Position numbers and translations under genes: made by a program. 64,000 nucleotides of DNA, taken from assembly GCA_963726785.1 (NCBI GenBank), contig CAVSDJ010000007.1, positions 1,488,001-1,552,000 on the forward strand, in the 5' to 3' direction. Below, piece by piece: positions 1-9,151 of this stretch. Within the stretch, counting starts at the first letter, position 1. Each line of letters starts with the position of its first letter. The stretch is from DATEKX01 sp963726785 (GTDB lineage: Bacteria; Acidobacteriota; Blastocatellia; UBA7656). Under the pieces are notes generated by a model, which was not told the DNA's origin, made no database searches, and saw nothing but the letters and a program-made list of their open reading frames with translations.

Positions 1-651
1 TTCCCACGCGACCAGATGGCCCGTGTCAACGACGTAACGCTCGCCGGGCGCAAGTGTTTTGCGATGAATCGCGCCGAAAGAAGAAAGTAAGAGCAAACCC
101 GTGCCTTGCACCTGAAGCACGAACAATCCTTCGCCGCCGAAGAAAGATTTCGCGCCGCCCCACTGTGTATCAACCTTCAAGCTCGCGTCGCCTGCGAGAT
201 ATGAACTCGATTGAACAAAGAACATTTGATTGCTCAACTCGATTGCCGCTATGTCGCCGGGCGAGCCGGGCGCAAAAGTCACTTCGCCGGGGCCGCCTCG
301 CGCCGTGAACGTAGAGACGAAGGCGGACTCGCCTCCGACCGCGCGTTTGAGCGCGCCCATCAATCCGCCTTTCATCTGCGATTGCAGTTCGACGTTTGCC
401 GACATGGAAACCATCGCTCCTGCTTCGGCCATGATGGATTGCTCCGGTTGCAGTCGAACTACCGCGAGCGCGAACGCGGGCTGGTGCAGCACCTCGTAAC
501 TGTAGCCGTAACCTGAGCCGCGAGAGTCACTGTCAATACGGATGCCATGCTGGCCTGCCGGATAACTGCCTTGCGCCTGAGTAGATTGACCGCACGAAGT
601 ACAAAACTGCGCGGCAGGATGAAGCGATGCTCCACATCTAGGGCAATTCAT
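1..651 (-). CDS. AIM24 / TIGR00266-family protein with N-terminal zinc ribbon (3' end outside window)
   Basis: This is an open frame of 217 codons with no stop before the window edge, so the C-terminus is missing. It begins MNCPRCGASLHPAAQFCTSC, a zinc-ribbon with two CxxC pairs. After a short linker comes a beta-rich region (VVRLQPEQSIMAEAGAMVSM, then GGLMGALKRAVGGES and GGPGEVTFAPG) that I recognise as the AIM24/TIGR00266 fold. The function of this family in bacteria is not firmly known. The start is supported by a GGAG ribosome-binding site about 8 bases upstream. It is separated from priA by a palindromic repeat element. Confidence 0.75.
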   Translation of the reverse strand, partial: MNCPRCGASLHPAAQFCTSCGQSTQAQGSYPAGQHGIRIDSDSRGSGYGYSYEVLHQPAFALAVVRLQPEQSIMAEAGAMVSMSANVELQSQMKGGLMGALKRAVGGESAFVSTFTARGGPGEVTFAPGSPGDIAAIELSNQMFFVQSSSYLAGDASLKVDTQWGGAKSFFGGEGLFVLQVQGTGLLLLSSFGAIHRKTLAPGERYVVDTGHLVAWE

Positions 652-692
652 AGTGTCTGTCTCCTAACTTAAGATCATGTTCAGCAGTCCCG

Positions 693-840
693 TTAGGGAC
701 GACCTGTCTATAGTTTCAGCATCCTGAATATTATCTGAAGCTCCGTAGGAGCGACCTGTTAATCTAAAGGTCGCTCCTACGGAGCTTCAGAAACATTTGT
801 CTTGCAGGTTCTATAGACAGGTCGCTCCTACGGAGCTTCA
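693..840. repeat. nested inverted-repeat element, copy 1 (REPIN-like)
   Basis: A perfect 23-base inverted repeat (735-757 with 768-790) forms an inner hairpin. An outer pair is formed by 698-713 and 811-828, the right-hand arm again carrying the motif ctcctacggagcttc. A second copy lies at 55881-56034 in the opposite orientation, sharing the spacer words cagcatcc and tattatctg. It holds no reading frame and sits between two minus-strand genes, so it could also act as a terminator for the upstream gene. I infer a non-autonomous palindromic mobile element; no transposase is in the window. Confidence 0.75.
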
Positions 841-882
841 TTCTAAAATGGCTTCTAAGATAAAATGAAACCACTGTGGTTA

Positions 883-3345
883 TCACATCAAACTTATCGG
901 ATCGACTTCGATAGAAATCGAGCGAGGATTGTAACCGCTTGCGAGAACTTGGCTCGTCGCAAAGTCGAGCGTTTCGCGCGCGCGCGCGCGACTGCGAGCT
1001 TTGATCAATATCTGAAAGCGATGCTCGCCCTTGATGCGCGAAATGGGCGCGGGCGCGGGGCCGAGCACACGCAGCCCGCTATCTCGCGCCGATTCGCGCA
1101 ACTCGCGCGCGAGGTCTGTGGCCGCATTGCTCGCGCGGTCGAATTCCTTGTCGTGCACGCAGATGTTGATGAGCGCGTTGAATGGCGGATAGTGCATCGA
1201 GCGGCGAAAGCCTATCTCGCGCCTGTAAAACTCGTCATAATCCTGCGCCCGCGCGCATACTAAAGAGTAATGCTCAGGGTGATAAGTCTGAATGATTACG
1301 CGCCCGCTTAACTCGCCGCGACCTGCGCGGCCTGCCACCTGCGTGAGCAATTGAAATGTGCGCTCGGCTGCGCGAAAGTCCGGCAGGCACAATCCTGCGT
1401 CAACCGAAATCACTCCGACTAAAGTAACGTTATGAAAGTCATGTCCTTTGGCGATCATCTGCGTGCCGACGATCAAATCAATCGTGCCTGCGGCGAATTC
1501 CATAAGCAGGTGTTCAAGGCTTCCGCGCCTGCGGGTAGTGTCGCGGTCTACGCGCGCGATTGATTTATCGGGATACATCTCGCGCAGTTTCGCTTCGAGT
1601 TGTTCAGTGCCTTCGCCCACGTATTGAATGTACTGACCGTCGCAGGCGGGGCACACGCGCGGCGCGGGGCGAATGTAGTTGCAATAATGACATTGCAGGC
1701 TTTGATTATAGCGATGATACGTAAGCGTCACGTCGCAGTTGGGGCAATGAACCGCGTCTCCGCAAGAGCGGCACATCGCAAACGAAGAGTAACCGCGACG
1801 ATTCAACAGAATCATCACCTGCTCGCCGCGCTCGAACGTTTCGGCTATAGCTGTTTTGATCTCGTCTGAAAAAGTAACCTGCTTGCCGTGTCGCTTGAAG
1901 ACCTCGCGCATGTCAATCGTTTGAACTTCCGCAAGCGCGCGATTGCCGAAGCGCGTGTCTAATCGAATGTACCCGTACTTGCCTGTTGCCGCGTTGTGAA
2001 AAGATTCGAGCGACGGAGTCGCAGAGCCTAGCACCACGACCGCGTTCGCACGGAGTGCGCGAACAATCGCAGTGTCGCGCCCGTGATAGCGCGGCGTTTC
2101 ATCCTGTTTGTAAGAAGTCTCGTGTTCTTCGTCAACGACGATGATGCCTAATTTATCGAGCGGCGCAAAGACCGCTGACCTTGTGCCGATGACGACGCGC
2201 GCTTCGCCGTCTTTGATGCGCCGCCACTCGTCTATGCGCTCGCCTTCTGAAAGGCTCGAATGAAGTATGGCGACCCCGTCGCCGAAGATCGCGCGAAGCC
2301 TGCGCGAGAAAACAGGCGTGAGCGCGATTTCAGGCACGAGCATCAACGCAGAAAGCCCCCGGCGCGTAGCTTCGCGCATTGCGCGAATATAGATTTCGGT
2401 TTTGCCGCTGCCCGTTACGCCATGCAATAGAAAAGTCGCGTACTGGCGCTCGTCAAGCTTTGCTACTAATTGATCGAGCGCGCGTTGTTGTTCTTCGTTC
2501 ATCGTGACGAGGTCGAGTTCCTGCTGCTCGATGTGAGCAAGCGGGTCGCGGCGCACTTCGCGGGCGAAGACTTCGACTATGCCGCGCTTTTCAAGCGTCC
2601 TCACGACGGACGATGAAACGTCGGCTGCTTCGAGCAACTGGCTGAAGGCCATCGGCTCGTGCGCCTCTTCAATCGTTTCGATTACGCGCCGTTGCTGTTC
2701 GTTGAGCGGTTTGCCCTCTTTCTCTTTTTCTTCGTTTCTCTCTAGTTCAACGAGCCGCACAGCATTTTGAAGTTTCGGTTTCAACCGGCTTTCGCTCACG
2801 CGTTCGACGACGTTGATGTATCCGGCGCGCTCAAGCTGGCGTATGAGCGCCGTCGCGTGCGACTTCGACAGTTGCCGCTCAAGCTCGCGCGACCCAATGG
2901 TGCCTGTGCCCGCGAGCAATTCCAGCGCTTGATGCTTTGACGACGACCAACTGAACCCCGCCGACACGTGCGATAGCGCAGACCGCCCCGCTTCCGTTAT
3001 GGTCAGGACTTGTTCAGTGGCGACGGTTGCGCCTGCGGGCAACGCCGTGCGAAGGCATTCGCCCCACGGCGCATAGTAATAATCGCTCATCCATTTTGTC
3101 AGGTGAAGTATGTCGCGCGAGATGATGGGCGATTCGTCTACGAGTTCTTCGACTTCTTTTATCTCCGACTCGTTGATCTCGCCTTGCAGTTGTTCGTGCA
3201 GGGCGACGATGAATCCCGTCATCAGTTTTTTGCCGAAAGGAACTATGACGCGACAACCGATTTGAGCGCGACGCGCCATATCACCCGGCAGATGATAAGT
3301 GAATGTTTGTCTGACGTAGACCGGGACTGCCGTCTCTGCGAACAT
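883..3345 (-). CDS. priA: primosomal protein N' (replication restart helicase PriA)
   Basis: An 820-residue protein of normal length for PriA, the 3'-to-5' DNA helicase that reloads the replisome at stalled forks. The N-terminal DNA-binding domain begins MFAETAVPVYVRQTFTYHLP. Walker A (GVTGSGKTEIY) lies near residue 308, the DEEH helicase box near 403, and the zinc-binding cysteines (CRSCGDAVHCPNCD, CHYC, CPAC) at about 519-566. The frame is intact. The start has an AAGG ribosome-binding site, and the upstream FGE-like gene ends 47 bases away on the same strand. Near the 3' end of the gene (975-990) is a run of eight CG dinucleotides coding for Ala-Arg repeats. Confidence 0.97.
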   Translation of the reverse strand: MFAETAVPVYVRQTFTYHLPGDMARRAQIGCRVIVPFGKKLMTGFIVALHEQLQGEINESEIKEVEELVDESPIISRDILHLTKWMSDYYYAPWGECLRTALPAGATVATEQVLTITEAGRSALSHVSAGFSWSSSKHQALELLAGTGTIGSRELERQLSKSHATALIRQLERAGYINVVERVSESRLKPKLQNAVRLVELERNEEKEKEGKPLNEQQRRVIETIEEAHEPMAFSQLLEAADVSSSVVRTLEKRGIVEVFAREVRRDPLAHIEQQELDLVTMNEEQQRALDQLVAKLDERQYATFLLHGVTGSGKTEIYIRAMREATRRGLSALMLVPEIALTPVFSRRLRAIFGDGVAILHSSLSEGERIDEWRRIKDGEARVVIGTRSAVFAPLDKLGIIVVDEEHETSYKQDETPRYHGRDTAIVRALRANAVVVLGSATPSLESFHNAATGKYGYIRLDTRFGNRALAEVQTIDMREVFKRHGKQVTFSDEIKTAIAETFERGEQVMILLNRRGYSSFAMCRSCGDAVHCPNCDVTLTYHRYNQSLQCHYCNYIRPAPRVCPACDGQYIQYVGEGTEQLEAKLREMYPDKSIARVDRDTTRRRGSLEHLLMEFAAGTIDLIVGTQMIAKGHDFHNVTLVGVISVDAGLCLPDFRAAERTFQLLTQVAGRAGRGELSGRVIIQTYHPEHYSLVCARAQDYDEFYRREIGFRRSMHYPPFNALINICVHDKEFDRASNAATDLARELRESARDSGLRVLGPAPAPISRIKGEHRFQILIKARSRARARETLDFATSQVLASGYNPRSISIEVDPISLM

Positions 3346-3392
3346 CGAGCCTTATTGTACACAAACTTGCTTGCAGCGGAAAACAGCCCTGG

Positions 3393-4544
3393 TTAGCGCG
3401 GCGTCCTTACCAGACGGAAACCGATGTTGCTGAAAGAAGCGTCAGGGCGAAATTTGTCACGTTGTGACGACCGACAGGAACTCGCGAAGTTGTACCAACT
3501 GCCGCCCCTTCTCACACGAGACGCACCTGAGCCAGGCCCCTGCGGATCACTTTCAAGGCTTTTGCCGTAGTAGGTTTCCGCATACAAATCCTGACACCAC
3601 TCCCAGACGTTTCCGTACATGTCGTGTAGCCCCCATGCGTTTGCCTGTTTTAGCCCTACGGGGTGCGTCTGACTCTTATTGTTTAAGAGTTTATTCATAT
3701 AGCCTGTATTATCAGCCTTCCAAACTTCGCTCGCATTAAATCGTTGTAATCCTGAATTGTCCCCGTACCATGCCATCGAATCCAGTGTGCCCGCATAATC
3801 TCCCGTGCTGCCTGCACGGCACGCATATTCCCACTCTGCCTCCGTTGGCAGCCTGTAGGTATATTTATCGGTCTGATCATTCAGCTTCTGAATAAATATT
3901 TGCACGTCTTCCCAGGACACATTTTCAACCGGCAGATTCGGCCCTTTGAAATTACTCGGGTTGTTACCCATTACGACTACCCACTGTGCTTGCGTGACTT
4001 CATACTTGCCCATCTCAAACGGGCGACTGATTCGCACGCGATGAGCGGGCTTTTCATCAGCGTTGCCGGTTGTTGAGCCCATCAAAAAACTACCGGCAGG
4101 TACGCGAACATAATTAGCCAAATCCATTAGCGAATCTAAAGCCCGCTTTTTCTCCAAAGCTTCAGGGCTCAGGGTTTCTTCCGGTTTTTTAGCTGTTTCT
4201 GCTTCTGCTTTTTTCTTTTCTTCTTCTATCCTCGCAGCCTCTTTTTTTCTTTCTTCTTCTGCTAGCTTCGCAGCCTCTTTTCTTTTTTCTTCTTCTATTC
4301 TCGCAGCTTCTTCCGCCTCTGCTTTCTTCTTTTTCAATTCAACGTTAACGGGCAATCGCTTGAAGGCTTCTACCTGAACCGTCTGTGTCCAGACGTAGAG
4401 ACCATTCAGGCTTTTCGCTTGCACCACGTGTTGGCCGGGTTTCACCTTTAATTCCCTGGACTGATTTTCGTCGAGATCATTCGTAGCTTCACTGTCAATA
4501 CTGATCCGGCAACTCATGTCGGTTTTTAAGATGAGCGTTCCCAT
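3393..4544 (-). CDS. formylglycine-generating-enzyme-like (SUMF1) protein with coiled-coil N-terminus
   Basis: A 383-residue protein. Residues 1-70 form a small beta-rich domain resembling a PEGA-type module (LKVKPGQHVVQAKSLNG). Residues about 71-138 are a Lys/Glu/Ala coiled coil, and residues about 141-380 are a SUMF1/FGE-sulfatase domain with VPAGSFLMGS, RLPTEAEWEYACRAG, GNVWEWC, RRGGSW and GFRLVR. In true formylglycine-generating enzymes a cysteine pair near the C-terminus is catalytic. Here only one cysteine (SSCRSSQR) is apparent in that segment, so I infer a structural or binding role rather than sulfatase activation. The start overlaps the stop of the small upstream gene by one base, suggesting translational coupling to the kinase operon. 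Confidence 0.88.
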   Translation of the reverse strand: MGTLILKTDMSCRISIDSEATNDLDENQSRELKVKPGQHVVQAKSLNGLYVWTQTVQVEAFKRLPVNVELKKKKAEAEEAARIEEEKRKEAAKLAEEERKKEAARIEEEKKKAEAETAKKPEETLSPEALEKKRALDSLMDLANYVRVPAGSFLMGSTTGNADEKPAHRVRISRPFEMGKYEVTQAQWVVVMGNNPSNFKGPNLPVENVSWEDVQIFIQKLNDQTDKYTYRLPTEAEWEYACRAGSTGDYAGTLDSMAWYGDNSGLQRFNASEVWKADNTGYMNKLLNNKSQTHPVGLKQANAWGLHDMYGNVWEWCQDLYAETYYGKSLESDPQGPGSGASRVRRGGSWYNFASSCRSSQRDKFRPDASFSNIGFRLVRTPR

Positions 4545-4768
4545 CAGGGGTTGTGGTTTAGCGGTACCGGGCTTTTTACCCGCTTTGCCTGTGTCTTTGC
4601 TGTTGCTCGGCGGCTTCTTCTTGGTCTTCTCGCATCCACTCCAACTTGCCTGCTCATAGCCATCGAGGATTCAAACACCGCTGGCAAGCAGAGGCTCAAA
4701 ATTACAAACGTCAAAGCAAAAATCACAACAACTCCTGATTTGCCTTCATTCGGTGATTGCTTCTTCAT
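4544..4768 (-). CDS. small single-pass membrane protein in kinase operon
   Basis: A 74-residue reading frame starting 2 bases after the kinase stop and ending in a TGATG overlap with the FGE-like gene. This tight packing is the main support that it is real. Residues about 12-35 are hydrophobic (VVVIFALTFVILSLCLPAVF), and the rest is basic and low in structure (RRPRRSRRATAKTQAKR). I do not recognise a family. It may be a membrane peptide linking the kinase and the FGE-like protein. It could instead be a degenerated remnant of a longer gene. Confidence 0.5.
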   Translation of the reverse strand: MKKQSPNEGKSGVVVIFALTFVILSLCLPAVFESSMAMSRQVGVDARRPRRSRRATAKTQAKRVKSPVPLNHNP

Positions 4769-4770
4769 CG

Positions 4771-7440
4771 TTAATTCTCCGCGACATTCCAGACCCTCAC
4801 GGACTTGTCATTGCTTCCTGATGTCAACGTGCGACCATCTGCGCTGAATGACAGACTGTTGACGGACTCCGTGTGCCCTTTAAGCGTTTTGATTAATTGG
4901 CCGTCGCTCACGCGCCACAGTTTTATCGCTCCGTTATCAAGCCCTGCCGCTAAAATTTGCCCGTCCCCGCTGAAATCGAGGCTTACGACTTTCGCATCAG
5001 CTTTTTCCAGAGCCTTCTGCATGCGGCCATCGCTCACGCGCCACAGTTGGACTTTTCCATCACTACCGCCTAGCGCCAGCATTTGCCCGTCATTGCTGAA
5101 CGCGCCGCAATTCACAGAAGGCAGCTCGCCTTCGAGATTCCTCAGGAAGCTGTCTTGACCGAGCGACCACAGCTTGAATGAGCCATCCGGGCGATAAAAC
5201 CCCACAAGGCTTAGATCAGGACTGACAGCGACGATGAGGTATCCTTTCTCAGGCGTGTTCACAGTACTGAGCAACGTGCCATCGGTCACGCTCCAGAGCT
5301 TTATAGTCTTATCGCCGCCTGCCGAATAGAGCGTCTGCCCGTCGGGGCTGAACCCCAGGCTAAAAACATAATCCGAATGCCCGCGCAAAGTCTTTGTTAA
5401 CTGCCGGTCGCTCGTTCGGAATAAGCGAATCGGGCCGTCCTCGCTGCCCGAAGCTAAGATTTGACCGTCATGGCTTACGGCTACGCTTTGGCTTCTTTGG
5501 GCGGGGCCGGTTAATTCCGATGCCCCGCTTGCCTGCCACAAGCGAATCGCCGCTTCAGCGCTTGCTGATGCTAAAACATGCCCGTCATCGCTCAACGAGA
5601 CTTTATAGACCTTGCCTGATGTAAAATAAACGCCGGACTTCAAAACGGAAGGCGCTTGTTTTTGAGAACCGGCTGATGAATTTGTTGATTGCGAGCCGGG
5701 CGATGGATTTTCAGGCTTTTTTGAAAGTATTATTACTAACACTATGACCAGGGCAATGACCACGCCGCCGATGATGCCCATGATCATTTTTCTTTCATGC
5801 TTTTGGCGCTCCTGCTGATTTTGTAGTTGCTCTGCTAAAGGAAAAGCTTGTAGCTTTTCTTTCTGGTATAGACTTTCCTCATCTACTCTCGCTTTTTGCT
5901 GCTGCAATTGTTCTTCCTGCTGGCTCCGCCAATTTGCCTCTTCCGTTGCTTGCCTCTCATCCTCTTCATTTTGCCTTTGCCGTTCAGCGTCTACTTCGAT
6001 TTGTTTGCGAAGCCTCTCTGCCCGTTTCAGTCGCTCTGCCGCCTCTCGTTCTTCAAGTTCTTTTTCTTCCCTGCGTCTTTCTTCAGCGCGTCTTTCTTCA
6101 GCCGCGCGACGCTCGCGTTCCTGTTGTTCGCGTTGCAGGCTTAATAGTTCGGCTTCTTCTTTAGCCTTGCGGGCTTCCTCTTCCTGCTGGCGCTGTTGCC
6201 ACAGCCGCTCGGTCTCTTCTCTTTCCTTCTGCTCTTTTTCCTTTTGTACCCTTAGTAGTTCAGCTTCTTCTCGCTCTCTATGTTCCTGCTCGCTTCGCAG
6301 CCTTGACCTCTCAGCTTCTTCTCGTTGTTCCTCGCGTTGTTTTCTTTCGATCTCTTCTTTTGCCCTGCGCTCGGCTTCTTCTTGTTCTTGCTCCTCGGCT
6401 TTACGCTCCTGCTCTTGCCGCGTTGCTTCTTCGATTCTGTGCTGCTCTTGCTGTAACCGCCTGTTCGCTTCCGTCTCACTAGGGGGCCAACTGGCCGACA
6501 GGTTTGTCGTCTCGCCAATGTGCAAGGATTCTCCCTGTGGTTTGCGCTGTTCGCCTTTTAGCGTTTCCAGGTCAAGCTCGGCAGAGTGCTTCGCGCCGCG
6601 CAAAGCCTTCAGCATCTCCGAGGCAGACGAATAGCGTTTGTTGCGATGCGGCTCCATCGCTTTCTTCAACACCGATGAGAAGCCCTGCGGGACATTCGCG
6701 TTCAATTCATTGGCAGGCCGCAGCGGGTCCGGCTCGCCTCCGAGAAAGGCGTCAGCGCGCGTCGCCGCGTCAAGAGGCGGCAATCCCGTTATCATGTGAT
6801 AGAGCGTCGCGCCGAGCGCGTATAAATCCGAGCGCGGGTCTGTGCCCACGCCGCGAATCTGTTCTATAGGCGCGTAATTCGGAGTGTAGCCGTAAAGACT
6901 TCCGCTGGAAGTCACGCGCGTCATCCATAGCGGATTACCTTTGGCTAAACCGAAATCGAGCAGGATGATTTGACTGCGCTCCGCAAGCTTCAAGTTCTGC
7001 GGCTTGATGTCGCGGTGGACGACCGATTCCGCTCGCGTGTGAAGATAATCCAGCGCATCGAGCAACTGCTCTGCCCATCGCATCACTTCATCAATCTCAA
7101 ACGGCTTCACCTCGCCTATCGGCGCTATCTTGTGACGCCGCTTTTCGAGAATCGTTCCAAGATCATCGCCAGCGATATACTCCATAACGAGATACTGGCC
7201 CGTGCTGTCAACGAAGTAGTCTTTAACCTGAGGCAGCGCCGCGTGGCGCAGGCTTGCGAGCAAGCGCGCTTCTCGCTTGAAAGCTTCTATCAGGCGATCC
7301 TCTTCAAAGAAATTCTGCTTGACCGCGATTGTGGTGCCGAGGTTTTCGTCTCGCGCAACATAGACTGTTCCCATGCCGCCTTTGCCTATCTGGCGGATGA
7401 TACGGTAGCGGCCTTGCAACAAAGTACCTGCTTCAAGCAT
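4771..7440 (-). CDS. transmembrane Ser/Thr protein kinase with C-terminal WD40 repeats
   Basis: An 889-residue protein. The N-terminal Hanks-type kinase has the glycine loop IGKGGMGTVY, the catalytic lysine in IAVKQN, HRDIKPQN and LLDFGLAKG. A long Glu/Arg/Gln-rich coiled coil follows (residues about 325-547). One membrane helix lies at about 551-572 (IMGIIGGVVIALVIVLVIIL). The outer part (about 600-889) carries WD40 repeats such as LRGHSDYVFSLGFSPDGQTL and LKGHTESVNSLSFSADGRTL. The topology suggests an intracellular kinase controlled through an extracytoplasmic propeller. The gene heads an operon with the small membrane protein and the FGE-like gene. It is divergent from the dehydratase gene across about 115 bases, which should hold both promoters. 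Confidence 0.93.
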   Translation of the reverse strand: MLEAGTLLQGRYRIIRQIGKGGMGTVYVARDENLGTTIAVKQNFFEEDRLIEAFKREARLLASLRHAALPQVKDYFVDSTGQYLVMEYIAGDDLGTILEKRRHKIAPIGEVKPFEIDEVMRWAEQLLDALDYLHTRAESVVHRDIKPQNLKLAERSQIILLDFGLAKGNPLWMTRVTSSGSLYGYTPNYAPIEQIRGVGTDPRSDLYALGATLYHMITGLPPLDAATRADAFLGGEPDPLRPANELNANVPQGFSSVLKKAMEPHRNKRYSSASEMLKALRGAKHSAELDLETLKGEQRKPQGESLHIGETTNLSASWPPSETEANRRLQQEQHRIEEATRQEQERKAEEQEQEEAERRAKEEIERKQREEQREEAERSRLRSEQEHREREEAELLRVQKEKEQKEREETERLWQQRQQEEEARKAKEEAELLSLQREQQERERRAAEERRAEERRREEKELEEREAAERLKRAERLRKQIEVDAERQRQNEEDERQATEEANWRSQQEEQLQQQKARVDEESLYQKEKLQAFPLAEQLQNQQERQKHERKMIMGIIGGVVIALVIVLVIILSKKPENPSPGSQSTNSSAGSQKQAPSVLKSGVYFTSGKVYKVSLSDDGHVLASASAEAAIRLWQASGASELTGPAQRSQSVAVSHDGQILASGSEDGPIRLFRTSDRQLTKTLRGHSDYVFSLGFSPDGQTLYSAGGDKTIKLWSVTDGTLLSTVNTPEKGYLIVAVSPDLSLVGFYRPDGSFKLWSLGQDSFLRNLEGELPSVNCGAFSNDGQMLALGGSDGKVQLWRVSDGRMQKALEKADAKVVSLDFSGDGQILAAGLDNGAIKLWRVSDGQLIKTLKGHTESVNSLSFSADGRTLTSGSNDKSVRVWNVAEN

Positions 7441-7554
7441 AAAAGGCCTCGATCAGAGCGTTTGAAATTCGCCGAGATAGTATCTGAGAACAGAGATCAA
7501 AACAAGTTTGTAACTTGCTTGTCACAAGGCATCGCTTTTGAGATATTCAGGTCT

Positions 7555-8493
7555 ATGAATCAAGCGGAGTATTCACCTCAACCTCTCGGCCTTGTAGCTC
7601 GCCGGACTACAATCATCGAAGCGCCGCGATTGTCTAAACGGCTTGGCGTAGAATTAACAATCGCAAGCGAGACATTTCAGCACACGGGGAGCTTCAAATT
7701 TCGCGCTGCTTACAACCTCGCTTCAAAAGTGAGCGAGCGCAAAATCATCACCGCATCGTCGGGCAATTTCGGACAGGCTATGGCCTATGCGTGCAGGTTA
7801 CTGGGCAAAGCTTGCACCGTGGTGATGCCTGCGACTTCGGCGCAGGTGAAGATTGACGCGGTGCGCGAATACGGAGGCACGGTGGATTTGATTGACGTGA
7901 AGGTCAAGGGCCGCGCCGCGCGTGTTGCAGAGCTTGCAAGCGAAAACCCTGACGCTTATATCGCAAGCGCTTTTGATGACCCTCTTGTCATCGAAGGCAA
8001 TGCGAGTTTGGGCGCAGAGATTGCCGCGCTTGATCGCAAATTCGATTTCGTAATCGCTCCGGTAGGCGGCGGCGGCCTAACGTCGGGAATAATCAATGCG
8101 CTCGGCGCGGCCCAGGTCAATGCGAGCATCGTGGGCGCAGAGCCGTTGATGGCTAACGATGCGGCGCGCTCGCTTCGCGCAGGCCACATAGTCTTAAACG
8201 AGAGCGAGCCTCAGACAATAGCCGATGGCGCGCGCACCGTCAGCGTGGGCCAGCATAACTGGGCGATACTCAAAGAAGGGCTGTCGAAGATCGTTGAAGT
8301 GCCGGAAGAGAATATCAAAGAAGGCGTTCAGTTATTATTCGCGCTTGCCAATTTGAAAGCCGAACCGACGGGCGCGCTCGGCATAGGAGCGCTGCTCACT
8401 GAACCCGAATCTTTTCGTGACCGATCAGTCTGCTGCGTCGTCAGTGGCGGAAACGTTGACCTTGAAGTTTATAGAAATATACTGGCGAGTTAA
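7555..8493 (+). CDS. threonine/serine dehydratase-like PLP enzyme (fold type II)
   Basis: A 312-residue protein of the serine/threonine dehydratase and serine racemase family, which eliminates the hydroxyl of L-threonine or L-serine using pyridoxal phosphate. The lysine that should bind PLP is K48 in GSFKFRA. The substrate loop is ASSGNFGQA, and the phosphate-binding glycine run is at residues 171-174 (VGGGGLTSG). The reading frame stays open far upstream, but that part lies opposite the kinase gene. The ATG at 7555 (MNQAEYSPQPL) gives the usual family length and is preferred. Substrate (threonine, serine, or racemase activity) cannot be told from sequence alone. Confidence 0.88.
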   Translation: MNQAEYSPQPLGLVARRTTIIEAPRLSKRLGVELTIASETFQHTGSFKFRAAYNLASKVSERKIITASSGNFGQAMAYACRLLGKACTVVMPATSAQVKIDAVREYGGTVDLIDVKVKGRAARVAELASENPDAYIASAFDDPLVIEGNASLGAEIAALDRKFDFVIAPVGGGGLTSGIINALGAAQVNASIVGAEPLMANDAARSLRAGHIVLNESEPQTIADGARTVSVGQHNWAILKEGLSKIVEVPEENIKEGVQLLFALANLKAEPTGALGIGALLTEPESFRDRSVCCVVSGGNVDLEVYRNILAS

Positions 8494-8507
8494 CTGATTG
8501 GAAGTAG

Positions 8508-8531
8508 AAGGCTCGGCAGTCGCCGAGCCTT
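8508..8531. terminator. bidirectional hairpin between convergent genes
   Basis: A perfect 10-base stem (8508-8517 with 8522-8531, aaggctcggc) with a 4-base loop lies between the convergent dehydratase and the small exported protein. The short T run (gtgtttt) is only modest. Confidence 0.6.
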
Positions 8532-8541
8532 CGCTCGTGTT

Positions 8542-8865
8542 TTACTTCGGTGACGTTTTGATGCAATCTATTTTCGCCGTTCGGGCTGCGGCCATCGCAT
8601 CGCTTCTGGACTTACTTGCGGCCTTCATAGCGCCCGAGCGCTCTTTACCCTTATGGGTCTTCGCATCCTTGACTGCTGCTGCGTAATCGTCGCTGGCTTT
8701 CTTAGATGCTTCTTTGTAATTGTCATTGCATTGTTTCACTGCCGTGGCATGCGCCGACATCGGCTTTTGAGTTTTGGTTTTAGCCATAGCGCTTTGTGAT
8801 GCCAGCGCAAGAGGCGCGAAAGCAAGCGTCAATGACAAAGCTGTGGTTGTTATTATGCGTTTCAT
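8542..8865 (-). CDS. small exported Lys/Ala-rich protein
   Basis: A 107-residue secreted protein: MKRIITTTALSLTLAFAPLA is a signal peptide, probably cleaved at ASQSAMA. The mature part is Lys/Ala-rich and helical, with two cysteines far apart (KQCNDNYKEA and KIDCIKTS). The frame is open 7 codons further upstream, but the Met at 8865 is chosen because TTGGAGGAACCG precedes it at ideal spacing. I do not recognise a named family; many bacteria have short periplasmic proteins of this kind. It ends convergently against the dehydratase across a hairpin terminator. Confidence 0.72.
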   Translation of the reverse strand: MKRIITTTALSLTLAFAPLALASQSAMAKTKTQKPMSAHATAVKQCNDNYKEASKKASDDYAAAVKDAKTHKGKERSGAMKAASKSRSDAMAAARTAKIDCIKTSPK

Positions 8866-8989
8866 CGGTTCCTCCAATTTAGTCAAAGGTTCGTGTAGTT
8901 ATTTGCAAGGGATTGAATGGCAATATGCGCGCCAAAGCCGCAATGATGAGAGTAGGCTTGAGATAGCTGAACTTAGCGTATCAGAGGCG

Positions 8990-9031
8990 AAAAATAAAAC
9001 GGCGCTGACCTGTGGCAGTCTGGTCAGCGCC
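8990..9031 (-). terminator. intrinsic terminator of the glycine-zipper gene
   Basis: A 10-base stem (9001-9010 with 9022-9031, ggcgctgacc) is followed, reading on the minus strand, by GTTTTATTTTT. It lies about 120 bases past the stop of the gene at 9152-9517. A second hairpin (cggccac...gtggccg) sits just upstream at about 9039-9060. Confidence 0.75.
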
Positions 9032-9151
9032 AACAATTCGGCCACATTCGCAAGTGGCCGCCGATTGCTCTGAAACTCAACAAGTCGTTTCTGAAAAGCT
9101 ATGCGATGATGGCTCGAATGACTTGTCTCAGCAATCGAATAATTTACGCAA

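Noticed and set aside
975..990. Run of eight CG dinucleotides as a Z-DNA or phase-variable site
   Set aside because: It is inside priA and simply encodes Ala-Arg repeats; a 2-base slip there would break an essential-type gene.
3393..4544. FGE-fold C-terminus as a diversity-generating retroelement target
   Set aside because: No reverse transcriptase, accessory protein or template repeat was seen nearby.
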